64,000 bases of DNA from Podarcis raffonei (Eukaryota > Chordata > Lepidosauria > Squamata > Lacertidae), in contig NC_070604.1 in assembly GCF_027172205.1 (NCBI RefSeq), positions 65,489,023 through 65,553,022 of the forward strand, given 5' to 3'. The notes beneath the pieces were generated by a model, which was not told where the DNA came from, ran no database searches, and saw only the letters and a program-made list of their open reading frames with translations. Position 1 is the first letter of the stretch; each line of letters starts with the position of its first letter. This document shows positions 54,982 to 64,000 of the stretch, in pieces. A program made the translations under genes and the position numbers.

Positions 54982-57684
54982 GTAAGCTGGTGAATAATTG
55001 ACGACGCCGAAGAGCGTAATGCGATTCCGCGCAGGGGAGGACAAAAGGGCAGCAGCCCAAGAAGCGCGCACTCTCTCGCTCTCTCTCGTCTCCCCCCGCG
55101 AGCCTGGTGGATTGGAGACCACAGACAGACAAGAGTTTCAAAGCCTGGTGTTTGGTGAGGGGTTGCAGTTCTCCTCAGGAAACGAGCAGTCAGCTGGGGA
55201 CAAAACTCTGCAAAGAAGCTGGATGCACGTGGGGATTGGAGTCTGACTCGTAGGTCGCAGCAAACCCCCTTCTCTCTCTCCACCACCCCTTATGGGAGAC
55301 GAAGGGGATCACCCAATTCCTTGGTGCTCCTCCTGCTTTTCTTATGCCACACGTGGCAATAGTGGACTTACTGATCTATTTCCAGAAAAAAAGAGCAGCA
55401 CTTGAAAAGAGTTGGCAAATTCGTCGTGTGCCATAGGCTTTGGAGGCGGAGAGGCCGCTTCATCGGATAACTTCTTTGGAATGGGATAATAATACAGGAA
55501 AGCCTTCCATTCTATTTGGAACGTGGGTCTGGGCGCCCAGCTTAGATTGTCAGTGGTAGGATGCTTGAAATGCGAGGAGGCTTTAATCGCTGAAAGTGTG
55601 CGCCCCTGTCTTTAACTGTCTTTGCCTCCTCCTTCCCAAAAGAGCATTAACCTTCAGGTACAGCTTTAAAAGCTCTGCAAAATGGTCGCCTGTCTCGCTC
55701 ACCTTTGGAGTTCTAGGTGCACTCAAAGCTTCTGTGAAACACAAATTTCTCATTAGCTTTTCAGAGATACAAATCTCACTACCTGCATGCATTTTGTGGA
55801 AAGGGGATCAAAGGAGGCTTAGGCTAGAGTTAATTCTTTTCCTGCGAAGAAGTGCTAGTGGGTTTGATGGCCCTGGTTGTGCCCACCTATGCATGGAGGA
55901 ATTGGTGGGTAAAATGAGTAGGGGAAACCACCTGTTGCTTCCACTTGAGGTGGAAGGCAGCTGCCACCTTCTTCCTTATCTGCCTTACACTCCCTCCAGA
56001 CACATATGTAGTAGCTTGTGGAATAGTCACTGGTTATTTTAAGGCAAGAGAACAGTGACCTCACTTCTGTTGTTGTTTTTAACTTACTTGGATTTGTTTC
56101 TAATTAAAAAAACCCTTGCTTGCTTTGCTTCGAAGCAGAATGTGATGAGAGCAGGCGTTGGCTGCCCTGCTTCAAACAAGCTCAGGGTTCTACAGAAAGG
56201 GCTGAAGTGGGCTGGCCATTTCTCTTGAAATTAATGTGTGCAATATCTGGAAAGATGTGTGGACTTGGCATATGAGCAGATTCTGAGGCAAGGGGTCTAG
56301 AATATTTTCTGGGCAGAAGTCATTGTAGCAAAAGTACCTTTGAAAGGCAACTAGAATATGAACCGATTACGTATGCTGTGGTTGCTTAAGTGTGCGTATA
56401 GTGTGTGTGGACAGCTGGGAAGGGCTGAGAGTTTGGGCTGGATGGAATCCAAACTCATTCTACGTGTGAAACTTGACTTTGACAGTTGTACCTGGCAATT
56501 CAAGCAGTCACATGTTGAGTGAAAGTCTGAGCAGATTTCCTCATCTCAAGACTCATGACATAATTTGGTCTCTTTCCTTTCCCCCAAGAGACTCATGGAG
56601 TGATACTCTTGGAAAGCTGAAGTCCATACCCTCTTTTTATCTTATTGCTTGCATGATGGCCTACAGGAAATTCCATCTCTCAGCTCCATTGAACCTTAGA
56701 AGGTGGCTGTAATACAAATAAATGATGATATATTGTAAACAATTCTAAGCCCTTGGGGGATGGTGGGAAAATTAATACTGCATTGAGGCTTTAGTAGATT
56801 AGTATCATTATCTCCTTTTTTGTAGGAAATAAAAGTTAGAAAATAGACAGGGTTCATGTTGAGAGACTACATTGTCTTCCACCTAAAATGTTATATGGCT
56901 AAACTATATAAGAGGCAAATAACTCTTCCTCCTCCCTGTAGCTTTCGGAGAGCTAACCAGTCTCATCCAGGCAGGCTGGAAAACAGCTGGAAAACTGTTT
57001 CCTTCCACATAAATAAGGAAGTCAATCCAGCCACTCCCAAGCTGTGTTCTAGTCTGTGGGCCAGGATTTCTTTAAAGTGGCAGGCAGTGATGAGAATTGT
57101 GCTCTTACAAAGTGTAAGGATGCAATCCTATACACATTTACCTGGAGCAAAGTCCCACTAAATTCAGAAGGACTTGTGAGTAAACATATACAGGATTGAA
57201 TTGCATTTGATTGTGTATGGAATAAATCTGTAAGTAACCTTATAACACAGGCTAATTGGATTTTGATTGTGACTTACTAGATATTGCTTGACCTTTGCCC
57301 ATACACACACACTGTCATGGATACTAAGTTTAAAAAGCACTCTGAAAGCACAGCATGGTACCATGTAATTAAGTGGGTAGTACTGAAAAGCTCAAGTTCT
57401 AGAATTTGTCAGTAGCCTCCTTAGGTCTTCCTTTTTTATCCTCTCCTGGAGTCTATCCTCCCATAGACTCTGATTACAGAGTAAATTGACCTTCGGGCAT
57501 CTGTAAGATAAGGAACTAGTCCAAGGCTTAAAAGGAGCAGCAGCAAATGAGGATTTTTAATTACACAGTTTTAAAAATGAGGAGGCATGGATTGAAAGTA
57601 TTGAAATAGTTACAGCGATACCTATAAAGTCCTACTTGAGAAGAACTATTTACATGTATTTATTTGAGTGTGTTTATGTTTCAG
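54982..57684 (+). other. UTRN: UTRN intron 1
   Basis: The first part is still CpG-rich (to about 55.1 kb). The remainder is single-copy-looking sequence plus a possible CR1-like tail fragment at about 56725-56785 (tattgtaaacaattctaagc then ccttgggggatggtgg) and a family D repeat at 57115-57210. Confidence 0.6.
57115..57210. repeat. Family D palindromic repeat, well preserved
   Basis: ggatgcaatcctatacacat, ttacctggagcaaagtccca, ctaaattcagaaggacttgt and gagtaaacatatacaggatt. The two halves are inverted copies. Confidence 0.7.
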
Positions 57685-57850
57685 GTATTACTTCAAAAGC
57701 AGGCTGGAGTGTGAGCAGTGTGGACAAAGATTTTAAATAATTCTACTCAGGAATTCTGAAGCTGGGGCGGAAAAAGGATGGCCAAGGTTTTGGATGAAGG
57801 ACTAGATGGAGGGCGCAATGAGTTTAGCAACATCATTAAATCCCGATCTG
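57685..57850 (+). CDS. UTRN: Utrophin, first coding exon (partial gene)
   Basis: After the acceptor tttatgtttcag (57684) the exon carries about 93 nt of 5'UTR. The ATG at 57778 opens 24 codons, MAKVLDEGLDGGRNEFSNII then KSRS, and one base before the donor gtgagt (phase 1). Human utrophin-A begins [20 protein letters not shown] and continues IIKSRSD, so NEF-S-x-IIKSRS is shared and the split codon fits aspartate. A second possible acceptor (ctactcag, 57750) would shorten the UTR. Utrophin is a very large dystrophin paralogue that links F-actin to the dystroglycan complex at neuromuscular and other membranes. This exon precedes the calponin-homology actin-binding pair, whose exons lie beyond the window. 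Confidence 0.9.
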
Positions 57851-58872
57851 GTGAGTTTCAAGCAAAAGTTTCCAGTCCTTTTTCTTGTGAATGCTTCATG
57901 GTAAAAACAAACAAGTGCCATTTACTTGTCATAAACAGAAGAGCTGAACTTCATGTTATGTACAAATGCATGTAGTGGTAGCCTGATGGCCCTTTTTGAA
58001 ACAGGAAAAACCTGTTCAGGGAGCCTGCAGTTGGGAGTACTAGAGAAACAGCACCGCAGGAGAGAGGTGTTTTAACCATTTCTCTGCCCTTAAATGCCCC
58101 AGCACCTGCCCCTGAACCATGGGGGATTCAGATGCCTGTTCATCTTGTTTACTGTCACCTTCTCCAAAGCAGGCTACTGTGTTTGCAATATGGTACAACC
58201 AGTGGCTTTGCTACTGAAGTGCCATAACCTTCAATAACCCACCCAAACTGGCACTTCTTCTGTTAAAAGTACTCTCTGGCTACAATTATGCCACTTGTCT
58301 GTGAATGTAATTTGGTCCTCTAATTCAAACACCTGATGTGTCTGTCTGTCAAAGCATTGTTCTGTATGTTGGATTCCTGGTTCTACTTGAAAAGACTCTT
58401 GACGCACCATCATAAAATAAGAGTAATTATAGGCTTCTGTTTTTCTGCAGAGCTAATCATGTCTGTTTTTTTAGGATCCAATTACATTAGGCTTTATTAA
58501 GTCTTGTTTGGGCCACTTGTTTGCGGCTTAGAAAACTTACTGTGCACACTGCAAAACGCCTTTTAAAATATTTGTGAAGTTGAAGGTAGTACGTGTCTCT
58601 TCGGGAGTTCCCTGGGGCTCTAATTTAATGCCTTACCATAAAACCAGAATTGCAGGACTGGTCAGGGCAGGGGGGGAAATGTTTTGCACACTTGGGAGTG
58701 TTTTTTCTTCTCTGTGCAGTCTTGGACGGTATCTTTCATGTGGACAGGGTATGATTGCACATACTTTGAAAGAGCCCACTTGAAATTCTGTACTCCCTCC
58801 CGTCTGCTGCATCCATATATCTCTTGCCATGCACAAGTTATTTAAGCCCTGCACACTTTTCAGAATGGGCCA

Positions 58873-59466
58873 CAGGGCCGTCTTTAGCATATGTGCCACT
58901 GGGATGCCAAGATCTGCCCAGCACCTCCAAATTCAGTTTAGCTCGCAAATTAACTTTTATTATGCCTTATGTCACTATTATAATTTGAAAAATAGTGCTC
59001 ACACCTGTACGGCTCCAAAAGGAGGTTTTTTGTGTGTGTTTTGTTTAAAACCAGCTTTTCTAAAGAGGAGAAAGAACACACTGGGAGTCGGTGTAAAGAC
59101 TCCACGCATGCGTTTACGGTCGTAGGGGGGTGTCTGAAAGATGAGACGGGCGGGCATTGTGTACATGCGTAGGAGAGCCATCTCAGGCAGCCTTTCATTG
59201 TGAGAGTAACCTTATTTCTAGAGGAGCTGGGAGAGCCCTCGTGCATATACAAGTTCTTCTTCCGGAGCCTGTGTGCGCTCCTGTCGCTAGATAGGCACGT
59301 TCTCTTTCTGTCTGTCTCTCCCTCTTTCCTGTCACTTCCCCTCCTCCCGGCTTTGGTGAGTGAGACTTTCCAGAGAGTTCTCTCTGCTCTTCCGCCTGAC
59401 GCCCCCCCCCGAATTTGGTGCCTGGGTGCCCCGCACCCCTTGCACCCCCGGGTAAAGATGGCCCTG
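58873..59466. mobile_element. 594-bp hAT element with perfect 8-bp TSD
   Basis: Left end CAGGGCCGTCTTTA and right end taaagatggccctg form an inverted repeat with one mismatch in 14. A perfect 8-bp duplication, atgggcca, lies at 58865-58872 and 59467-59474. The interior has pyrimidine-rich and C-run segments and no transposase that I recognise. It sits in UTRN intron 2. Confidence 0.92.
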
Positions 59467-59629
59467 ATGGGCCACAATGGCATCTTGTCAGTTCAATTGT
59501 TGAAGAATGAGAGCATTTCTCCCACTGCCCCCAGTCAGCTCACTTTCAAATACACATATATGTGGTTTGTCTTATCACACAATTAGCTGGGTATAGGAAG
59601 CAATTCTGTGATCACTATTTTGGGTCACA

Positions 59630-59800
59630 TCTGAACCAGGGCTTGTTATGCTCCCAGTAAACCATGTCTAGTAAATCAAGAACAAACCTATAGATCTCAG
59701 TTTGCCAGGAGTGAACCAAATCACAATTCCAGGTTTTGATGTAATATGAAGTTAGGGATCATGGTTTGTTTATGTGCAGAGTGAAAGCGCCCTCTTAGTA
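59630..59800. repeat. Interspersed repeat, family C
   Basis: catctgaaccagggcttgtt, cccagtaaaccatgtctagt and gttagggatcatggtttgtt then tatgtgcagagtgaaagcgc. Third copy of the family seen at 6664-6940 and 34755-34900. Confidence 0.45.
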
Positions 59801-60008
59801 GCATTCATGGTATGGTAAACTCTGAGATTGGCAGGTATTTGTTAGGTTTTTGACTTCTGAAAATAATTTTATTTGGAGATATCCTTTATGTGCATATTTA
59901 AAGATTTATCAGCATACTTCATTTTTTTGTATTTCCTGAATTAAAAATACAAGCTTTAACTCTTGAACTTTTGTGATGTTAATAAAATTAGGTATATAAG
60001 CTCTATAC

Positions 60009-60131
60009 CAGGAATGGATAGGTGCTGCTATACGCCAGCTTCCATCATTCTTGATCATTGGCCATATTCCTGTGGTTGATGGGTGTTGGGATCCCCTTCA
60101 GAAGTGGAGGGCCAAAGGTTCTCCATTCCTG
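60009..60131. mobile_element. hAT-type MITE, palindromic family B
   Basis: CAGGAATGGATAGG at the left and aaggttctccattcctg at the right. Flanked by ctctatac and ctgtatag (6 of 8). Confidence 0.68.
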
Positions 60132-60134
60132 CTG

Positions 60135-60185
60135 TATAGGGAGGGATTATTTCTGAGTAAACATGCATAGAATTGCACTGTGCTC
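60135..60185. repeat. Family D half repeat
   Basis: gggattatttctgagtaaac and atgcatagaattgcactgtg. Confidence 0.55.
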
Positions 60186-61584
60186 TTGAGCTGACCTAAA
60201 CAGAAAGTCAGCTACAGAAATCACTGGAATTGGGCCTGCCTCTTGTATTTACCTTTTGCGAATTTTCCTGAATCTTAGTTATTTATTACTCTGCATACCT
60301 GAGATAGGAGCAGAATCTGGGAGAGGGATTTCTCAATGAAAAGGGTGCAGTTCTTCAAAATACACTAGTCAACAAATTAAAGACTTGTTGTCAGGACTGG
60401 TATTTGTGTTTTTCATCTTAATTGCTCTAGGAAGGGAAAAGTGCTAAAGGGAAGGAATACTTGTGCTAGTCCTCAAATGGAGTGTTACTAAAATGAAATA
60501 ACTCTATTCTGTAATGGATAATGCAGAATAAAAGGTATAATTATACTATGATTTGTATTTTGATAATGATCTCTATTTCATTTGGGTGATATTCAACCAA
60601 TCATACTCTACATAGACACTATATAGACTCTACATAGACATAGAAGTTACTTGCCCATTGATTTTAATGGGTCTTTTCTATGTGTGACTAATGTTGGATT
60701 TTGCCTTCTGTCAGTTGTATGTTATGTACAAATGATCTAATAAAAAAAGTTGCTTGCCCTGGTGCAGAGGGATAAATGTTTAAAAGTCTTTCGAAGATAG
60801 TTGTACACTTTCCCTTTCGTGAAGCTACATTATATTTTAAAGGAGAAAAAATTGTTTATCTGTATTTTAAACAAGCACACTAAATTAAGATGTTGCTTTG
60901 GATACCAAGAATGTTTTCATAACTTCAAGGCCCAAAAGCCAGTAATATAATCCAATAGTTTATTTTGTTTTTCCTGCTGGAATGCCAGAATTTTAGCTAG
61001 AGTGCAGTGCAGAAAGAATTCAACTAAAATATGTTACAGGTGGGAGTATTGTTTACTCTTAAAATTCTGAACAGTGACTTCTATTTCTAATCACATTTAT
61101 TTTCAACTCATGGTGCTAATAATCAATAATCTTCTTTAGGTAAAATTAGTAGCAGATTACTAGTTCACACAACTCTTGTATCAGTTGATGTTGACATTAC
61201 TTTATCCTAGATAACTAATGCTAATGTTTGGAATTCCCATGTCATATGAGGTGTCTTGTTTGACCTTGGCTCCATAACCTTCCCAGCCATAATCTATTGT
61301 TTCTTCCACAGAAAGTCAGTGGGGGCCATTATCTTGCATCTGGCAAGGTCAATGGGCTGCAGTTGCAGCATGCAGTTCACTTATGTAGGGAAAAGTAAAG
61401 CTGTGCTGTCTGTCAGGCGTTCACAACAAAGCTGCAGCGCCCTGTTTCTCATGTTGGCTCACTAGAAGTCTCTAGGAAGTCCACAAGCAGGGCATGGACA
61501 ATAGTTCTCCTACACTATTGTACCCAGCAGGCTGTGTCTGAACCTGGAGGTCCCATTTAAATATCATGGCTAATGACACTTTGT

Positions 61585-61795
61585 TCTTTGCAAATTTTGC
61601 TAAGCCCCCTTTAAAGCCATGTAAGCCAGTGGCCATCACCACATCTTGTACCAGTGAATTCCTTAAGTTTTGCATTCTGTGAAAAAGTACTTCATCTAAA
61701 TCTATTGTTCTGAATATATTGCTAGTCAATTTCTTTGGGTGAGCCCAAGTTTTCGTATTATTGGAGAAGGACAAAAAGTTATTTCTAATCATGCT
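61585..61795 (-). repeat. CR1-like LINE, old fragment
   Basis: tttaaagccatgtaagccag, tggccatcaccacatcttgt, gaattccttaagttttgcat and gtgaaaaagtacttcatcta, colinear with the second half of the element at 48908-49925. Confidence 0.65.
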
Positions 61796-61920
61796 GTAAC
61801 ATGGTTGAGAGTTGTGTTCAACTCTTTCATTTTTTCTCTTGTTTCATAACTTCACCATCACCACTTCCTAATATACAGGAGATATATATGCGTGTGTGTG
61901 TCTGTGTGTGTATATATATA

Positions 61921-61985
61921 GGAGTGCCTGCCGTGCTCTGGTCCATGGGGTCACGAAGAGTCGGACATGACTAAATAACAACAAC
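61921..61985 (+). repeat. BovB LINE 3' end, short
   Basis: ggagtgcctgccgtgctctg, gtccatggggtcacgaagag and tcggacatgactaaataaca, then CAA units. Preceded by a GT/TA microsatellite (61887-61920). Confidence 0.88.
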
Positions 61986-62337
61986 ATATATATATAAAAC
62001 GTGTAAGAAGAAAACACAAAAAGCAAAAGTCTCGAACTATTGATTGGAAGATTGGCACACACTTGTGCACTGCCTGGTAGATTTTTAGGCGATTTAGAAA
62101 TTTTAAGTAGTCCATTGGTGCATATTTCCATGTATGGTGGGATTGCCCTAAAGTAAAAGCATTTTGTTATTAGTTTTTGCTAATAAAATAACAAAGCAAC
62201 AAGCAGTAGTCTTTACAGAATATTTTTACAGAAGACATTGTAGACTTACACTGCAAGGAGCTTTTTGGGCATATGTTAAAGCTGCAAGGATTGCTATCTG
62301 GGCTTCTCAATCTGGCTATTTTATTATATCACCATGT

Positions 62338-62490
62338 TATTATAGAATTGTAGAGTTGGAAGGGACCCTGAGGATCATCTAGTCCAACTCCTTGCAGTGC
62401 AGGAATATGCAGCTGCCCCATACGGGAATTGAACCTGAAACCTTCGTGTAACCAGCACCATTCTCTAATCAACTGAGCTATCCAGGCATA
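62338..62490 (-). repeat. tRNA-Ile-like SINE with CR1-like tail
   Basis: On the minus strand: GGATAGCTCAGTTGATTAGA (A box), ggtgctggttacacgaaggt, TTCAGGTTCAATTCCCGTAT (B box), then ggggcagctgcatattcctg and caaggagttggactagatga, ending tctacaattctataataa. Confidence 0.85.
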
Positions 62491-63907
62491 TGAATGACTG
62501 TCAGTAAAACTAATTTTTATGCTGTTTACTGTTATATATTAGTGTTACATTTTATTTTCACTTGTTTGTGAGCTGTCCAGAGAATATATGCTTATATATC
62601 ATTGGACTTAATAAATTCAGTTAAAATATGGTGTTTATGACTCCTGTGACTTTTCAAGCAGAGATTGAACGATCTCTTTTTTCCAAAGACTTTGTTTTTG
62701 TATTTTTGAAAGTAGTAATACAATCTCTTAAACACCAAATGTTCATTATGTACTCAGCAGCCAGGAGGTGTAGATTTTTTTTCAATGAGAGAGCCATGAC
62801 TTAGAAGTATAATACGAATCTGGAAGCCCTGCAGATATCGGAGGTGGTTTACAGCCTACTGTTCATATGTTTTCCGCTATTTGTCATCCAAGGACCTTGT
62901 AAGATCACTGAGTGACACCCAATGATGCCTGCCCACTTGTACATTGGAAATTTGCTTGTGCAACAGGACTGGTTTCTCTTCTCTCTCAAGGCATTCCCTA
63001 GATTTTGGGGGGGGGGTGCTGGGGGTCTCCAGTGGGGAGGACAGAAAGGAAAAGCCCTGTTACTTGCTTGTGCTGGATCTTACTTGCTGAAATTATTATT
63101 TTACTAAGGCCAAACTGCCATTCTGTAACTAATAATTTATGTTTTGAAAGTTTTAACGCATGCACTGTTGTATTTAACAACTTCTCTTACTCGTCCTGGA
63201 ATGTAATGGACTTGTGAGTTTAAATCTCTACTATGACCTACACAGAGATTTAAAGGAATGTGAAAGCACAGGTATGGGTAGCATTCTAGGATAGACTGCT
63301 GATGTAATTTTGGTTATTACATTCATCAGTGTTAAGAGATTTTAAAATAATAATAATAATAATCTTTAAACTGCCAGGCACGATCAACTTAGTCTTACAC
63401 TTCAATTGGCTTTTCTATCTTTACTTATGCAACAAAATAACAATTTTGTACTGCTTTGCTTGTTAATAGATATAAATGTTTATGTAATTCAGCTTTGGTT
63501 TGCAAAAAATGCACAGCGAGGAGACGGCAATAGAAATATACCTACAATTTTAAAGAATTGCATAGTTTAGAATAGGAGATATGCTTTATAGCGTATGCTT
63601 GAGCTGACTTTTAACCTATCAGGAATTTCAGTTGTGATTATAGATTTTAGTATCCAGTGTTGAAACTTCACTGGGGCAAAGGTCTTCTGTGTGTGTGGGC
63701 AGTGGAACTTCTTCTCCCTCAGCCAGTCCCTCCACCTACTGTGTGCTCTCAAAATCACCTCCAGAAGACACTCCAGAGCAGATTTTGGGAATGTACAATG
63801 GAAAGATACAAAATGGAAGTAGCATCATGCCAGTGGTACTAACCATGTGGAGCATTCAGTAAAACCCAATGGCATATGCCTCAGTTTAAGTGTGGACCTC
63901 ACTAGTA

Positions 63908-64000
63908 CAGTCATACCTCGGGTTACAGACGCTTCAGGTTGTGTTTTTTTTTTGGGTTACGGACCCTCCAAAACCTGGAAGTACCAGAACGGGTTGCTTC
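63908..64000. mobile_element. Tigger-like DNA transposon end, cut by window edge
   Basis: CAGTCATACCTCGGGTTACA after TA, then gacgcttcaggttgtg, a T run, gggttacggaccctccaaaa and cctggaagtaccagaacggg. It is related to, but different from, the five MITEs above. The right end lies outside the window. Confidence 0.7.

Larger units (their letters stand above)
57851..64000 (+). other. UTRN: UTRN intron 2 (continues beyond the window)
   Basis: No further UTRN exon was found up to the window end; I looked for the calponin-homology start (QKKTFTKWIN-like) without success. Repeats are listed separately. 60.2-61.2 and 62.5-63.9 kb show nothing I recognise apart from a short AAT run at 63345-63362. Confidence 0.65.

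Noticed and set aside
54027-55286. Long frames (up to 225 codons) around the UTRN promoter
   Set aside because: CpG-island composition with low stop frequency. Translations are Arg/Pro/Ser-rich with no domain, and overlap in several frames.
1-64000. CRISPR arrays, bacterial operons or phage-type systems
   Set aside because: The window is vertebrate nuclear DNA with spliced genes. The short tandem repeats present are microsatellites without spacers.

Overview
The window is vertebrate nuclear DNA, most likely from a squamate reptile (a lizard). Its protein-coding exons are clear orthologues of a block on human 6q24.2. The repeats are typical of squamates: Sauria-type tRNA SINEs, BovB LINE 3' ends, many CR1-like LINE tails with AAT/ATT microsatellites, and abundant hAT and Tigger-like miniature DNA transposons. 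I name the group from this repeat set, not from a search, and cannot give the species.

Gene order on the window is LTV1 (+, last two exons, 716-2099), ZC2HC1B (+, eight exons, 3325-10964), SF3B5 (-, single exon, 12059-12319), STX11 (+, non-coding first exon in a CpG island near 31.0-31.5 kb, coding exon 39893-40759), an isolated tRNA-Leu(UAA) gene (46679-46761) and the start of UTRN (+, CpG-island promoter and 5'UTR exon near 54.2-55.0 kb, first coding exon 57685-57850, then intron to the window end). From memory of the human map the order is LTV1-ZC2HC1B-PLAGL1-SF3B5-STX11-UTRN. PLAGL1 is therefore missing from its expected place: only about 670 bp separates the poly(A) signals of the convergent ZC2HC1B and SF3B5 genes.

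The genes do not form a pathway. LTV1 is a 40S ribosome assembly factor, SF3B5 is a core U2 snRNP SF3b subunit, STX11 is a palmitoylated Qa-SNARE of immune-cell secretion, UTRN is a dystrophin-like cytoskeletal linker, and ZC2HC1B is a small double C2HC zinc-finger protein of unknown role. Four GC-rich islands mark SF3B5, STX11 exon 1, the tRNA-Leu gene and UTRN.

The rest, well over 80 percent, is intron and intergenic DNA filled with old repeats. The most notable non-coding items are an antisense vault-RNA retrocopy with a perfect 12-bp target-site duplication in an LTV1 intron, several hAT elements with exact or near-exact 8-bp duplications (two of them nested in older repeats), a family of at least five Tigger-like MITEs flanked by TA, a decayed DIRS-like reverse-transcriptase fossil near 15.6-16.3 kb, and a recurrent short palindromic repeat that I cannot classify. 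I found no convincing undescribed multi-gene system.
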